The translations under genes and the position numbers were made by a program. A stretch of DNA of 64,000 bases. It comes from Casuarina equisetifolia (lineage: Eukaryota; Streptophyta; Magnoliopsida; Fagales; Casuarinaceae). Location of the stretch: positions 19,179,543 through 19,243,542 of the forward strand of contig CM052355.1 in NCBI GenBank assembly GCA_028551475.1, read 5' to 3'. The notes under the pieces were generated by a model. That model did no database searches and was not told where the DNA came from. It saw only the letters and a list, made by a program, of their open reading frames with translations. The first letter of the stretch is position 1. Each line of letters begins with the position of its first letter. Positions 48,145-61,075 of the stretch are shown piece by piece.

Positions 48145-51100
48145 TGAAGAGAGAAAGCGAGAGTCAGATTGGAGAGGGAGTGAAAAGCTTTGGTGGGTCT
48201 TCGAGAGTTGAGCGGAAGGTGTAATTGTAATTGTTCACGGTGGTGGCGGTGGTTGTTCCATGGCGATGAGGGCAGAGAAGAGAGAAAGAGAGTGCGGGAG
48301 GTATAATTACAATTATCTAGCTGAACTGCATGCTCATGCCCGACGAGAGAAGACAGAGGTTGAGAGAGAGTCGGGAAGGAAGAGCGGAGGACCTGCGAAG
48401 ACCGAGACAGGCCTAATGTCTAACTCTATATCTCAGTCGTTTTCCCTTCTTTTTAAAGCAGCCCCTTCCACAGATTCCATGTTTAACTTTAGAGAAAAAG
48501 AAAAAGAAAGGAGAAAAGTTTATTGTTTGAAAAGAAAAATATTTTTCCATTTAAAACTTTCTTTAAACGGACACTAATTTCACCTTTTTATCCATGGGTT
48601 TTTCTTTTTTCTTTTTTTCCTTTTCTTAATTTCAGAAATATCCCCATGCAAAAGGCATGATCTGTGATTTCTTGTGTATTCGTCCCTTTTTTTTAAAAAA
48701 AAGAAAAAGAAAAATGGAGCTTTTGAAACAAACAAAACTATGAGATCCCAAGCATCACAAGCAGCAGTCATCTTTTATGACAATTTTGGAAGGAAGAAGA
48801 CCATCAACTGCTGCTCTCTGACAATTTTCTCCTCTATCCCATTTCTCCCTCCTCAGATGGAAAGATTTTTATTACAAGAACTGGTAACGGTCTGACCATG
48901 TTTGGATGGTCGGAAATAATATGAACCTCAGTTTTTGTACAGATAATTATGAAATGCATTTAAAGCTCAATCTCCAGTCATTAACTAGGAGTTCTTTGGC
49001 ACAAAGGACTGTCAGTCAGAGTAATAATGTGAAGCTACATTTTGTTATCATACTTGCATTGAACGGGGCTACTCATTGATATAATAATCCATTTGTCGCC
49101 GTTCTTGGCAAGGAAATAAGCAAGCATTTAGTATTGGATGGTGATAGCCAAATCATGGCTGAGAAACTTGGTGGATGATTATTTGTGTGGACCATTGCCT
49201 CTTTTATATTTATCAACATGGGCTCAGCAAAGTCGACCAAGCATCAAATGAGCTCTTTTAGTGTAGGGAAAAAAAAAATTCCCCCTTTTTTCAACTTAGA
49301 AGTTGGTGAAATCTGTACTGCAACGTCTCTTTCTTTGATTAATATGAAAGCAAAAAGAAAAAGAAAAAGAAAAGAGAAAAACATGAAAGATGAAGTAAAC
49401 GTCATTAGGTATATGAAGGATAAAAGTCAACAGAAGTATCTTTCTTCAGGTTAGGAGGTGACTGCAGGTTCCCTTCAAGTGTATCGGTGCTGTCCAACAC
49501 TACGTTACGCTTCAAAAAGCTCTAAGGTCGTACTCCCTTTTCGAGGAAACACTGTTGAGGATTGAATAAACTTGACAACTGCATTTGAAATTTGAAGTTT
49601 GGGTTTTGGTTCCTTTTTTCAGCGGCAAAGATTTCAAGCTCTTCCATACGGATGGGGGGCTTGTCTGTAATTATGTCAGCTTACTCCTTGACTTGGCATG
49701 CAACAATCCGACCAAAAAGAGAAGGATCCAAGGCTAACATATTAACACACACTCGAGGGTTTCAAGGTTTCATCTACTGCAAGTAGTTTATATTTCAGAG
49801 CTGCTTTTTCCCAGGCTTAGGAGGTAATTATATCGGTCTTAGGAGTTGAATACAACCAGTGGGTTCACCGTTCGATGAGCAAATTGATACTTTGAATAAA
49901 GCTGAGGGCCGATGACAAATCTTTGTCTTGTGTAAGGTTAGCAGTCTGCAAAAGTAAACAAATTGGTAGGTGGTAGTGGCAAGAGTAGGAGAGAACCCAG
50001 AGGGAAAGAGAGAGAGACCAGGATTCGTGTGGAACAGGCTTTGATACATATGCCTCTTTATGTTATTAATTACGATATTTGTGAATTCTTTGGGGGCTGT
50101 GGACCACTCGCTGTATGATTAAAAAAACATGGTTAACATAGTAGACAACTTTTTTGTTTTCTGGGGTTCCAGTTTTAGGTGCCTGTTTGGTTATGGACCA
50201 TCTCCAAAGTAGGATGGGGCTACCATGATTTTCAATTATTATGGAGTTACTCATTATATTTGACATTTTTCCACATGTTTTAATAGTGACCCTTATTATT
50301 TCTCAGTGGGTGTGGTGGAATCCAACCACTGAAACTATATAATATAAAATTTAATATAACACTGTTATCTTTTGTTCTACGTCAGTAACCAAATCTTCAA
50401 CACATTATTTCAAATGAGTGAGAGGGAAAAGGTGTGCACTGATCATTGCAAAAATATGGGGACGGGCATTTCTGCGCACATGGACCAACCATTGCTACAT
50501 CCTTTGTCCTAATCAAGGGATCCTCGATGCTGGAATTTTTTCTCTTGGGTTATTTTTATTAAGTACTTTTTTTTCCCTCTTTGTTGCTTTCACACGCAAA
50601 ACAAATAACTTAAGTATTGATTTTGTATTGGACATCCTCTTTGTTGCTAATTATTGTCTGAAATCAGTCGCTGTAGAATTACGTCCTTTAATTTTTTATT
50701 ACAACTTGAGAATGTTACTCATGATTTTTAATTGAATTATTGCCTTTTTAAGTTGGATCAAGCTTTTGAAAAAGCAGCTTGTGTCATTTTAGCCTTTTTA
50801 GAGGTGGATAGTGGTTGTCCGGGTCTAACCAATGGCTGGAGGAATTCATGTCCAAATTTGGTATTCAACTGATAACAAATGGCAACAAATATTCGATTAG
50901 TCGTAGCTTGAAGGTCACCTACACCCACTCAGAGTAGCCTAAATGTTTGGGTTACCCAACCCTCTTCTGCCTTTTACTTATTAGCCACTACAAATGACGG
51001 TTTCTGGACCTATCTGGCGTTTCTCGAGAAAAATTGTTGTCCAACGCGAGAACCCCCGCCCCATTCCTTTCCCTCAATCGGCCAACATAGATAATGCGAT

Positions 51101-53950
51101 GCCTTGATCTGAGCTTACCTTCTACCTATGGAGGATATATCTCTCAAAATAACCCATATTTTTGTAAACCTCATTCAAGCACGTTAGACTAAAAGCTAAA
51201 CCTTGTCTACAATCCCAACATGGCTTTAATCAACCAATATTGTATTTGGACAAGGGGGAGATAATACCTAACTTACATGTGAATGTGTATTGATTCTCAT
51301 CAAGTTTATATTTCCCTTCGTTTGTATTTTTTTTTTCATTGCTTTAATTATAGTGTCACGCATATCATTATTCGTTTCACCTCTTTCTAAATCTTTTAGT
51401 TGAACTAAATCTTTTCTAAATCTTTTAGTTCGATTTTAATTTGTGCACTAATAGGCCTCCATTGCACGCAACCAAAGCATCTTACACAATTCTCGCTTTG
51501 TCTTTTCTTAGACCAGGCAATTGTTGTTTCGGTGACTTCATTTATCATCTCATCGTTTTAATATTTCCTCTCATCCAATATAATCTTGTCTTTTTTGTTT
51601 GGGTAGGTAAACGGAAAAAGCACTAGCATATCAGATTTAGGACCTCTTTGTCTCAAACAACACTAGCTACCAACTAAGTTAACCATCTATCAATTATAAT
51701 ATTGTCAATAAGGCTATAGTAATTTTATGGATGTAATGCCTTCTAGTAGCTGTAGAATTATCCATTACTTAACATAGTTGATCTTATAACAGGATGACAA
51801 AATTATTAGCTTCTCCATTTTATCCAATTACACTTAGTAGAGAACATCTTTCTTAATCTCCCTGTCCTTTTAAAAGATTAATCTAAGGAGATCAGATTAG
51901 TGGCGTTTACATATTGACCATCCTCTTGTATCATACTTTATTATTTTTCTATATTTACTACACACTGACATTATATACTTGGTTTTGGCAATCCATATTT
52001 AAAGGTTCCTTCAACCTTCCAACTTAAGTTTTTCTTCTACTTTCATCCCTAATACTATTCATATAAACCAATACTTTGACAGACTTTAGAAAAAAAATCT
52101 GTTGTTTAGTTAGTCTACAATAAAAACAATGAGAAATGAACTAAGTTAGTCTACAATAAAAACAATCTGATGTAAATTATGTTATGTTTATCCTTAATCA
52201 CTTTCATATGCATTAGACGATTTTTTTTTTCATTTTTTTTTTGTTTTTTGGCTTTTGCTAAGCCCACTATATTACCTCTCTTTATGTCATATCATATTCT
52301 TTTTCTAAGTCAGTCAAACCCACATAGTCTTTACATACTTATTTATATTCCTCCAACAAAATCCCAATATTGTCTCATTATGTCTCAAACTATGCTTAAT
52401 GTATATTGCTCTAAAGTGTATTTCACCCACTCATTTGGGTACTTTTTTTTTGTATTTAAGATATTGTTAAAATGATAAGTCAAGGTCCAACATTAACATC
52501 ACTAAAGTATTTCCCAATCACGATAAAAATTCTATTTGATCCAAATTAAGATTTCTTATTTTCACCATCCTCAAAGCATCATTCACGTTGAACATTCTGT
52601 ACGTATGGACTTATAATTTTTATTGCCACTAAATTGCTAACATCTCTTAAGTCCTATGAATGACTTGATGACTTGGAAAATATTTAGGCAAATACCATTT
52701 CCTTAAACTCCTCAACTACTCATAAATTACGATTTTTATATTATGTATTCATAGACACTTTAGCTTCATATAACTCAAACTTTAGTTTGATATTTTGATG
52801 ATAGTTTACTCTTTCTATATAACTTGGCTAGTTAGTTGAACAAGAAAACTTGTACCGTGTTTCTTTTATTGCTAGAATATGATTTATATATATATATATA
52901 AAATCTCATATCTCATCTCAAAAATCAACTTATGAATTGAGAAAATATTTTTTATTTTTAAAAATTATCAAAAGATCATATATTTTTAAAATGAGACTTT
53001 AGTCCTCAATATTTTCTCATACATCAAGCATACCTTAGACTTAATGTCAAATAGAGTTAAATATCTCTCTTCCGCACTAACAATATCCTATAGGTTTAAA
53101 ATTGAATGAGAGTTGCAACATATCAACTTGGACATTTGATACCAAGTCAAAAGACTTATTCTTTAACTTAAAAGCAGACCCATGAGTTAATAATATATTT
53201 TTAATATTTAAACATTATCCAATAATTATATCTTTTTAATATAAGACTTTTGTCCTTAACACTTTTTATCCATTTTTATTATTGAGATGTTTTTACATCC
53301 AACTTTGTTGGTTTGGGAACAAATCAAGATTGATACTTCAAAGTTGGGTATCATTGAGATCGAATTAAAATTTAAAGGAATAAACCACATAAGGGCAATG
53401 GTTTGATAAGGAACTTCTATTGTTACTCTATCTTCTTTTATCCCATCTTCATTTGTTAAAAATCTTTGATCCGTATATTTAAGATATTGGCATGAACTAC
53501 GTTTCCTAAACAAGATTTAAAGCCATCTTCATTTGCTAAAAATCTTAAATCTATATAAGTCATCATAGGCCTTCAATCTATTCTCTTGAACCACTTTTTT
53601 GTCTTCCTCTCCCTCAGTAGATAAAAAACTAGTTCTTTTAGATTCTCCAATGACTTACCAACTTGAAACACAATTAGTTATTTCATCCTACATCCCATTA
53701 AGGGCACCATCTACGCTTTATTTGCATTCTAGTACTATTTTCTCATTAAATGCCATTAATTGTGCCCGTATCATCTTATAAACTCAATTCCATCTTTAAA
53801 TATAACCTTTGTCATACGATTGTATTTTTAATTGAATCAGTTGTATATTTAAACTATTTATCAAATTATCAAACTAAAAATCTAGAAGGGCTTTACTTGA
53901 ATTTCATGAGTGTCGTAGTATTTTAACAAATCGATCCTTATGAATCAATA
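48145..53950. other. hAT-derived gene 5' flank and AT-rich intergenic DNA
   Basis: 48145-48420 is GA/CT-rich and should hold the 5' UTR and promoter of the minus-strand gene. The rest is AT-rich with no recognisable gene. A short duplication, TTAGTCTACAATAAAAACAAT, occurs twice at about 52110-52166, and a (TA)n run near 52885. Two diverged AT-rich segments near 52920-53030 and 53175-53265 resemble each other around GAGACTTTAGTCCTCAA / AAGACTTTTGTCCTTAA. Confidence 0.4.
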
Positions 53951-53977
53951 TGTGGGATAGATATTAAAGTCATTCAT

Positions 53978-55170
53978 GAAAAGAAAAGGAAAAGAATAGG
54001 GAAAAAAATTGATAAAGATTTTAAGCATGCAAGCTAGTTCACAAGTTATATACAATTATTTTTAAAACCATTATGACAGAAAAAAAAAGGACTTACTTCT
54101 AATTCATCAAGACATAAATCTTCAACAATCACATTTCTCACAGTAAATTTGATAATTGTTACTTCATTATAGGAGAAGAAACATCACTATGATAAACATG
54201 TCCTTTTTTATTTTCTAAGTTTTATCATTTACTAATTCCAAAATATTTTCATCAACCCAACCTAATAATTCGAAAACAAGCTATTATTGATCAATTGAAG
54301 AAATGTTTCAACTTGAAGAGCTTGGAATCTATTTACCAACGTTGCTTTTTGGTGAACCATTTAGAAAAGGAAAAGAATAGAAAAAAAAAATGATAAAGGC
54401 TTCAGAGCATACAAGCTATTTCACAAGTTATATACAATTATTTTTAAAATCATCATGGAGAAAAAAAAAGATTTATTTTTAATTCATCAGGACATAAATC
54501 CTCAACAATCACATTTCTCATAATAAATTTGAAAATTATTACTTCATGGTAGGAGAAAAAACATTACTATGATAAGCATGTTATTTTTTATTTTCTAAAT
54601 AAAAATAATTGTATATAACGTTGCTTTTATTTTCTAAGTTTTATCATTTACTAATTCCAAAATATTTTCATCAACCCAACCTAATAATTCAAAAACAAGC
54701 TATTATTGATCAATTGAAGAAATGTTTCAACTTGAAGAGCTTGGAATCTATTTACCAACGTTGCTTTTTGGTGAACCATTTAGAAAAGGAAAAGAATAGA
54801 AAAAAAAATGATAAAGGCTTCATAGCATACAAGCTATTTCACAAGTTATATACAATTATTTTTAAAATCATCATGGAGAAAAAAAAAAGATTTATTTTTA
54901 ATTCATCAGGACATAAATCCTCAACAATCACATTTCTCATAATAAATTTGAAAATTATTACTTCATGGTAGGAGAAAAAACATTACTATGATAAGTATGT
55001 TATTTTTTGTTTTCTAAGTTCTATCATTTGCCGACTCTGAAGGCTTTTCATCAACCAAACCTAATAATTCAAAAACAAGCTATAATTAATTAGTTGAAGA
55101 AATGTTTCAACTTGAAAAGCTTGGAATTTATGTACCAAGGTTGCTTCTTGGTAAGCCAATACATTCAAAT
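53978..55170 (+). repeat. Partial tandem repeats of ~380-420 bp carrying a PPR N-terminal fragment
   Basis: Three successive copies of a block start at about 54221, 54640 and 55019 (offsets ~419 and ~380). The trailing half of an earlier unit lies at 53978-54220. Each block contains TTTTCATCAACC, an AAAACAAGCTAT segment encoding QAIIDQLKKCFNLKSLESIY, then QRCFLVNHL, then GAAAAGGAAAAGAATAG, ACATAAATC and CTATGATAA. The copy at 55019 is more diverged. The coding part matches the N-terminus of the PPR pseudogene downstream (55575-55680). Confidence 0.85.
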
Positions 55171-55509
55171 GAAACCTAGGCATAGGGTAACAAGAATTGT
55201 AATCATGCAAGGAATTGATAGTATAATTTATGTATTGAAGAATTAGAATGAGTAGCAAAAAGTGTGAAGAATACATATGTTATTTTACATGTATTTATAG
55301 ATATAAAATCAACCTAAAGAAATTAATCCTCCTTTGTGCCTTGGACTTTTCGATTCTCTTTGTCTGTAAAGACTTTTTTTTTTGTTCTCAAGTTTCTAAA
55401 GCAACAACTAGCTTAACAACAATTCTCCTTTGTTAAAGAGTAAAGTTTTTAGCTAACATGGCCTTGAGTAGAGTGTTGCATATGTGAAACTTATATTCAA
55501 GTTCTATAC

Positions 55510-57125
55510 TTTAGCAATTCCAAAATCTTTTCATCAACCTAACTTAGTAATTTAGAAACAAGCTATAATTGATCAATTGAAGAAATCCTCCACCTTGAAA
55601 AGTTGGAAATTAATGTATGGTTCTATGACCAACCAAGATTGCTTCTTAGTGAAACAATATATTTGTGAAATTTTAGCATTTTTAGAGAAAGAGAATCTTA
55701 ATGTTTGTTGCCTACACTGAAATGATAACAAGCTTTAATCAAAACTTTGGAATGTTATGTTAATATGTTAAAAGCTAAGGCTATGCCAATCAGTTACACA
55801 TTCTTGTTGTTAGTTAAGGTTTATGCATTTTTGTTGGCTTTGAATTTTTATGAATCTTTATAATGTCACATTTGGGGAGCTAGATTTAGTTCACATGTGT
55901 TTGTTCAAATTGTTTTACTTGATTTCTACTTAGGTTTAGGTAAACTTGGAAGAGCAATAAGGGTGTTTGATAAAATGCTAGAAAGAGATGTTTTTCATGG
56001 AATGCAATGGTTTCGACTCACATTTAGACCAAGGATATGAGTTCTACAAGGAGATTTTTTTAGAAGATGTTTGAAAAGAATACTATAACATGGAACATTT
56101 TGATTGATTGATACATAAGAGTGGGGAACTTGGAATCTAGAAAGTTATCTTTCACTTAGATTCTTGTAAAAAATATAGTCTCCTAGACAACCAATATTAA
56201 AACCCATTCCTAAAACAAGAAGTTTAGAAAAGTATTAGTTATTTTTAATGTAATGACAAGCATTGGAATTAGTCATGACTAAGTTACCATTGCAATAGTC
56301 ATCTCAACTTATGTCCATATTAAGGGACTTGACCTTGGAAAGGAAATGCACTCTTATACACTATAGAATAGGTTTGAGTTTGATGTTTACATTGGGTTTG
56401 CATTGATTGACATATACAACAAATGTGGAAGCATAGATAATTCACCTTGTTGTTCTTCAATTTGCAAGAAAAAAAATATATTTTATTGGAATTAAAACAT
56501 TGGAAGGCTTGCAGCTCACAAATATGTAAATGAAGCACTTAAGATGTTTAATAGAATGGTGAAAAAGAAAGTGAAACCAAATGAGGTTGCTTTTATGAGT
56601 GTTCTAAGGCTGATGGAGGTTCTTAAACATGACCAACGATTATTCTATCACTCCAAAAGTTGGATACTATGAATGCATAATTGATCTACTAAACAAAGTA
56701 GGTTTGCTTGAAGATCTACTATAGTTAATAAAAAAAATATGAAAACTAAGCCCAATTCCATTATCTAAGGTGCCCTGTTGGGTGGGTGTAAGCTCCATAG
56801 GAACTAGGAAATCCCTCATTTTACTACTAATGAACTATTAGTTTTAAAGCCTAACAATAGTGGCCATTACCACTTACCCATTACCATGTATGTTGAAGGA
56901 AATTAATAGGTTAAGGTCCCTAAAACCAAAGTAGCCATGAAAGATTAAGGTGTGAAATAGAAATATCAAGGATCGAGTTGGTTTGAAATGGAGAAACGTA
57001 TTCATAAGTTCGCAACTTTTGATGAATTGGACCTAACTTTTAATGAAATTTACTTGCCCTTGGCTGATTTAGATAGGGTACCTAAGCTTATTTGTAGAGT
57101 GCTTACACATTTGGGTTTGATGAAA
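55510..57125 (+). pseudogene. Pentatricopeptide repeat (PPR, E-type) pseudogene
   Basis: Fragments in PPR order run along the plus strand. They are QAIIDQLKKSSTLK and NQDCFLVKQYICE (N-terminus); MPISYTFLLLVKVYAFLLALNF; FSSHVFVQIVLLDFYLGLGK; RAIRVFDKMLERDVF; MFEKNTITWNILID; then GLDLGKEMHSYTL, DVYIGFALIDIYNKCGSID, EALKMFNRMVKKKVKPNEVAF, YSITPKVGYYECIIDLLNK, and an E-domain like GALLGGCKLHRN region. The end is FEMEKRIHKFATFDELDLTFNEIY and LADLD. Stops and frame changes occur throughout, for example TAA after FYESL and TAG after HSYTL. Plant PPR proteins of this class work in organelle RNA processing, but this copy cannot. It is intronless, as most PPR genes are. Confidence 0.88.
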
Positions 57126-57344
57126 TAAATTATTATCTTTAAGCTTATTTTTAAGGACATCCCTACTTTATCTTCAAGATGATAACTAATCGAGACAAAG
57201 AATCATTGTAATTACAATAAATACATATACATACACAAACCTACCTAATCTTCCTCATTACTACATAAGCCCTAAAGAGAGTGAAGTTCTACAAGAAAAA
57301 GGTAAAAGAGTTGGTAAAAAATGGGCATATTTGTTAAAACATGA

Positions 57345-57800
57345 GTCCTTGTGTATTTTTGACCTTGTTTACACCTAATAAGGATAGGAGTTGGGGGATA
57401 TATGTCAATAGCCAAGCCATTAACAAGATCACAATAAGGTATTAATTTTTCATTCCATAGTTGGATGATATGCCTAACATGTTGAAGTTTTCCAAGTTGT
57501 TCTCCAAGATTGATTTGCATAGCATGTATCATTAGATTTGAATAAGGCTTGGAGATGAATAGAAAACTGCTTCGTTGACCAAAGGGGGATTGTATAAGTG
57601 GTTGTTCATGCCATTTGCTTTATCCAATGCACTAAGCACCTTTATATGTTTTATGAATTAGGTATTGAAGTTGGAAGTTTGTAGTTGTTTATTTTGATGA
57701 CATTCTAATTTATTGTAAGGTTGAAAGGGACCATTTGGACCATTTGGACCATTTAAGGGTGGTGTTTATAGTGTTGCATGAAAATAAGTTGGTTATCCAA
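57345..57800 (+). pseudogene. Ty3/gypsy reverse transcriptase remnant
   Basis: On the plus strand: [61 protein letters not shown] and STFICFMN. A one-base shift then leads to KFVVVYFDDILIYCK and LRVVFIVLHENKL. This is the standard gypsy RT order, including the YFDD active-site box. TAG and TGA codons interrupt it (after SMYH, in IRIRLGDE, after CFMN). A 9-bp tandem GGACCATTT near 57728-57756 repeats LDH codons inside it. Confidence 0.88.
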
Positions 57801-58473
57801 TGCATCAATGAATAATAACTAATATAATAAGGAAGAGTATCATTATATTAGTATACTAACTTTGAAAGCTCCTTTAAGCTAAAAAATGTTGAAGTAACCT
57901 AAAATGTTGAGCAAGTTGGTACTATTGATAACATTCCTCCAACTATCTATATTCTAGGTAGTCCCATAATTGTTATAGTTTATTGGTCATGTTATAGGCA
58001 CATAAAGCTCATCACAATGATACTTAGGGTTAATCATGATCATGACTAATGATCATATGGCATATTCCATCCAAAAAGGATAAGGTGGTTGTGGTTTTGT
58101 CAAAGGAAAAGCTTCATAACTACCTTTCACCTCTCAATGAGGAGGCTTTGCTCCAATTATCATTAATGGTTGCAATCAACCATGGATGAAATCCAACATA
58201 AACAATCCATCATCTTAGGGTAATAATCTTTGAAATAATTCCTTCAATAATTGGCCTATTATTGTGTGTCAAATATGTGACAAGAAAGGGACATTCTACA
58301 CTGCAATGTTGGAAATGATTTGACCATTCCTATTAGTTGAAGAAATTCCAAAGGCATTGGCAACAATGTAGATAGTAAAATTCAATAATGAAAAATGGAT
58401 TGCTAATAATGAAGAATGGATTGTTAACATCACAAGTAAAGTTTTTGTCTACAAATCATACAAAGGATTAGAC
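57801..58473. other. Degenerate transposon-derived DNA
   Basis: Contains a segment at 57890-57990 (GAGCAAGTTGGTACTATTGA) that recurs at about 61815-61880, and a short gag-like stretch near 58260-58330 (CQICDKKGTFYTA, read from TGTCAAATATGTGACAAG). That stretch suggests the zinc-knuckle end of a copia gag. Confidence 0.45.
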
Positions 58474-58985
58474 TTGCCCATTACACACATTGGAAGTACT
58501 TATCTTAAGAATGGTAAACTCCAGTTGAAGTTAGTTTTGGTAACATGTCACATAAAACAAAATATGTTATCTATCTATAAACTAATATATGATTATCCTT
58601 GTTTGGTTATTTTTGACAAACACTCCTTTATTATAAAGGATCTAAAAAAATTAGGAAATCACACTCAAAGGTGCTAGATAAGAAGATATCTTTATGTTGT
58701 CTTATAAGAAGATTCAAGTTTATTTCTCCTTAATAAACAAAAAGTTGAAATTTCTTAAAGGACATAAGTTGATTGAAATAAAATGAGATTTACCAAACTT
58801 TTGTTCTATTTCTGTAGCGATTAAAAGCCATCATCTACCTTTTGGTACAAGAACCAATAGATTTACAATTTGATTTGAGAAAATACATAGTAATCTTTGG
58901 GAACCTTTATATGTATCATTTTGCAAAAATTTTTGTACTATGTAATTTTGGTTCATAATTGTACTCGTTTTACTAAATTTAATTC
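58474..58985 (+). pseudogene. copia pol fragment, copy 1
   Basis: The frame from 58474 reads ITHIGSTYLKNGKLQLKLVLV, then QNMLSIYKLIYDYPCLVIFD and FIIKDL. This matches the same region of the intact-order copia element (minus strand near 23960-24100) at roughly half to two-thirds of residues, so it is a related but older element. Downstream pieces correspond to the GAG-pre-integrase and early integrase region, in several frames. Most of this copy from 58514 onward is repeated at 60300-60782. Confidence 0.82.
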
Positions 58986-59169
58986 AAAAACCTTTATACA
59001 TCACTTTAATTCAAATACATAGTAATAAAGTACGATACATCACTTTAATTCAAACAAACCTTTATTTTAAATAACGAACCACATCAATAACACTCTAGCA
59101 ATAACTAATGATATACTCTAACATCAATTGTACATTACAAGAGATACGTCCAAGAGTATCATATGACTC

Positions 59170-59825
59170 CTATAAAACATAAAGATATAATGTATTCCGC
59201 TTAATATTAAGTAAATCGCCATCTCTATGACCACCATAGTCTTTAAATATCTTGTAACATATAAGACCCTTACCACGACAGGACTTGATCTCCCGATCAA
59301 GAGTAAAAGTTTGACCAAGCAATGTGTTGTTAAATTTCATTTTAGTCCAATGAACAATGTCAAATTGAGTACTCATCTCAGGATACACGATTGCCATTGT
59401 AGCTCTCATAAGACCTTCCAACATTGAAAATACCTCGTTAATTAGCGAGACCATCCCATTCAGTCATGAATCACGCATAATAATAAGTTGTGCAATCCTT
59501 GAGAATACCATTGTAGAGTTCTTTAAGTCGACCATCATTTCCTTAGTGAGTGGTACACCACTCTGTAGCATAAAACATCCATTCACCCAAATCTTCTAGA
59601 TCTTAATAGTATTGCTCTTGCAATCATCTGTGGCAAGGCCCAAGCAAGGCATACCAATCGCCACCCCATGTCCATTGCCGTTAGGAATCGGCTCTGCCAA
59701 CAACTTCGTCACCAACATCCTGCACTTCTTGCACTCATACGTCTGTCAACTCTGTGTCTTCCCATACTTAGAACCACCAGAACCACTATGCTTCTAAGCA
59801 CAATTGAAACCGTAACTGATCTTCT
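59170..59825 (-). pseudogene. Unidentified single-frame pseudogene
   Basis: Reading the minus strand from about 59825 to 59170, one frame stays coding-like for over 640 bases apart from four stops: two TAG and two TGA. It includes YECKKCRMLVTKLL with a CX2C pair, PNGNGHGVAIGMPCLGLATD, IWVNGCFML, PLTKEMMVDLKNSTMVFSRI, and a 94-residue open part ending KGLICYKIFKDYGGHRDGDL. The stops could each have come from Trp, Arg or Gln codons by one transition. I do not recognise the family. It sits between two copies of the same copia fragment, on the opposite strand. Confidence 0.5.
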
Positions 59826-60271
59826 TCCATCCACTTCATTTGTAAACCGTCCTCAAGCAAAGAATGCTCTCAAAAAATAAACTCCAAATTTGCACAAATT
59901 AATGTGCATCAGACAAACAAATAATTTTGACGAATTCAAAGACCCAATGCATGCCATCATGGAAAATGATCTTCCATAGAGCTCCAAATACCAAATAAAA
60001 TGCCACACAACATGGACTGGTTGGCCTAAATTTATACCAATAAATTTGAACACACTTAAATAGTGTTCCCACCCATCAGTATGGGCCTACCTAAGCTTTA
60101 AAAGCCTAAACCCAATGTAAGCCTTCTTGCTTACTTCCTTAATAGGCCCAACACTCCACATGTAGAGCATATATGGAGGCCAAATGAATTTAATGATTAA
60201 ATTCAACATAAAAAATAAGTACCCAACGATGACATGTCATGTGGCAGTCGCAAACATAGATAGCCAATGGC

Positions 60272-60288
60272 AGCTCGCGGAGCGAGCT
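60272..60288. repeat. Short perfect inverted repeat
   Basis: AGCTCGC-GGA-GCGAGCT, with 7-bp arms and a 3-base loop, GC-rich in AT-rich surroundings. It lies just before copy 2 of the copia fragment. Confidence 0.6.
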
Positions 60289-60299
60289 AGTGGTAAACT

Positions 60300-61075
60300 C
60301 TAGTTGACGTTAGTTTTGGTAGCATGTCACACAAAACAAAATATGTTATATATCTATAAACTCATAAATGATTATCCTTGTTTGGTTATTTTTGACAAAC
60401 ATTCTTTTATTATAAAGGACCTGAAAAATTAGGATATCTCACTCAAGGCTACTAGATAAAGAGATATCTCTATGCTGTCTCATGAGAAGATTCAAGTTTA
60501 TTTCTCCTTAATCAACAAAAAGTTGATGGCACACTTAGCATTAAAGATTGGGACATTCAAATCTTTAGCTTTTGAAATTTCTTGAAGGACATAAGTTGAT
60601 TGAAATAAAAGGAGATTTACCAACCTTTGTTCTATCTCTATAGTGATTAAATGCCATCATCTACCTTTTGGCACAACAACCTATAGATTTACAATTTAAC
60701 TTAAGAAAATACATAGTAATCTTTGGGGACCTTTATGTCTATCATCTTGCCAAAATTTTTGTACTATGTAATTTTGGTTGATAATTATACTCGTTTTACC
60801 TAACTCTTTATGTTAAAGAAGAAACTAGATTTTTGACAAATGTGTGTTGATTTAAGACTATAGTAGAATGACAATTTGGCACTAAGATGAAAATTCTTTA
60901 GACAAATAATAATGGATAAATTACAACCAATAAAGTTGTCAAATTTCTAAGAAAATTGAATATTCATCAATTCTCATGTCCTTACACTTCTTAAAAAAAT
61001 AGGCTTGCTAAAAGAAAACATTGTCACATTGTCAAATTAGGACGATCCATGTTAATGCAAGCACGTGTGTCTTGT
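60300..61075 (+). pseudogene. copia pol fragment, copy 2
   Basis: The first ~480 bases repeat 58514-58965 with scattered differences and about 50 extra bases near 60530 (a stretch matching the HKRLGHS region) that copy 1 lacks. It then continues further into integrase: NNNG, VVKFLRKLNIHQFSCPYTS, LAKRKHCHIVKLGRSMLMQARVS, in shifting frames. Many stops; dead. Confidence 0.82.
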
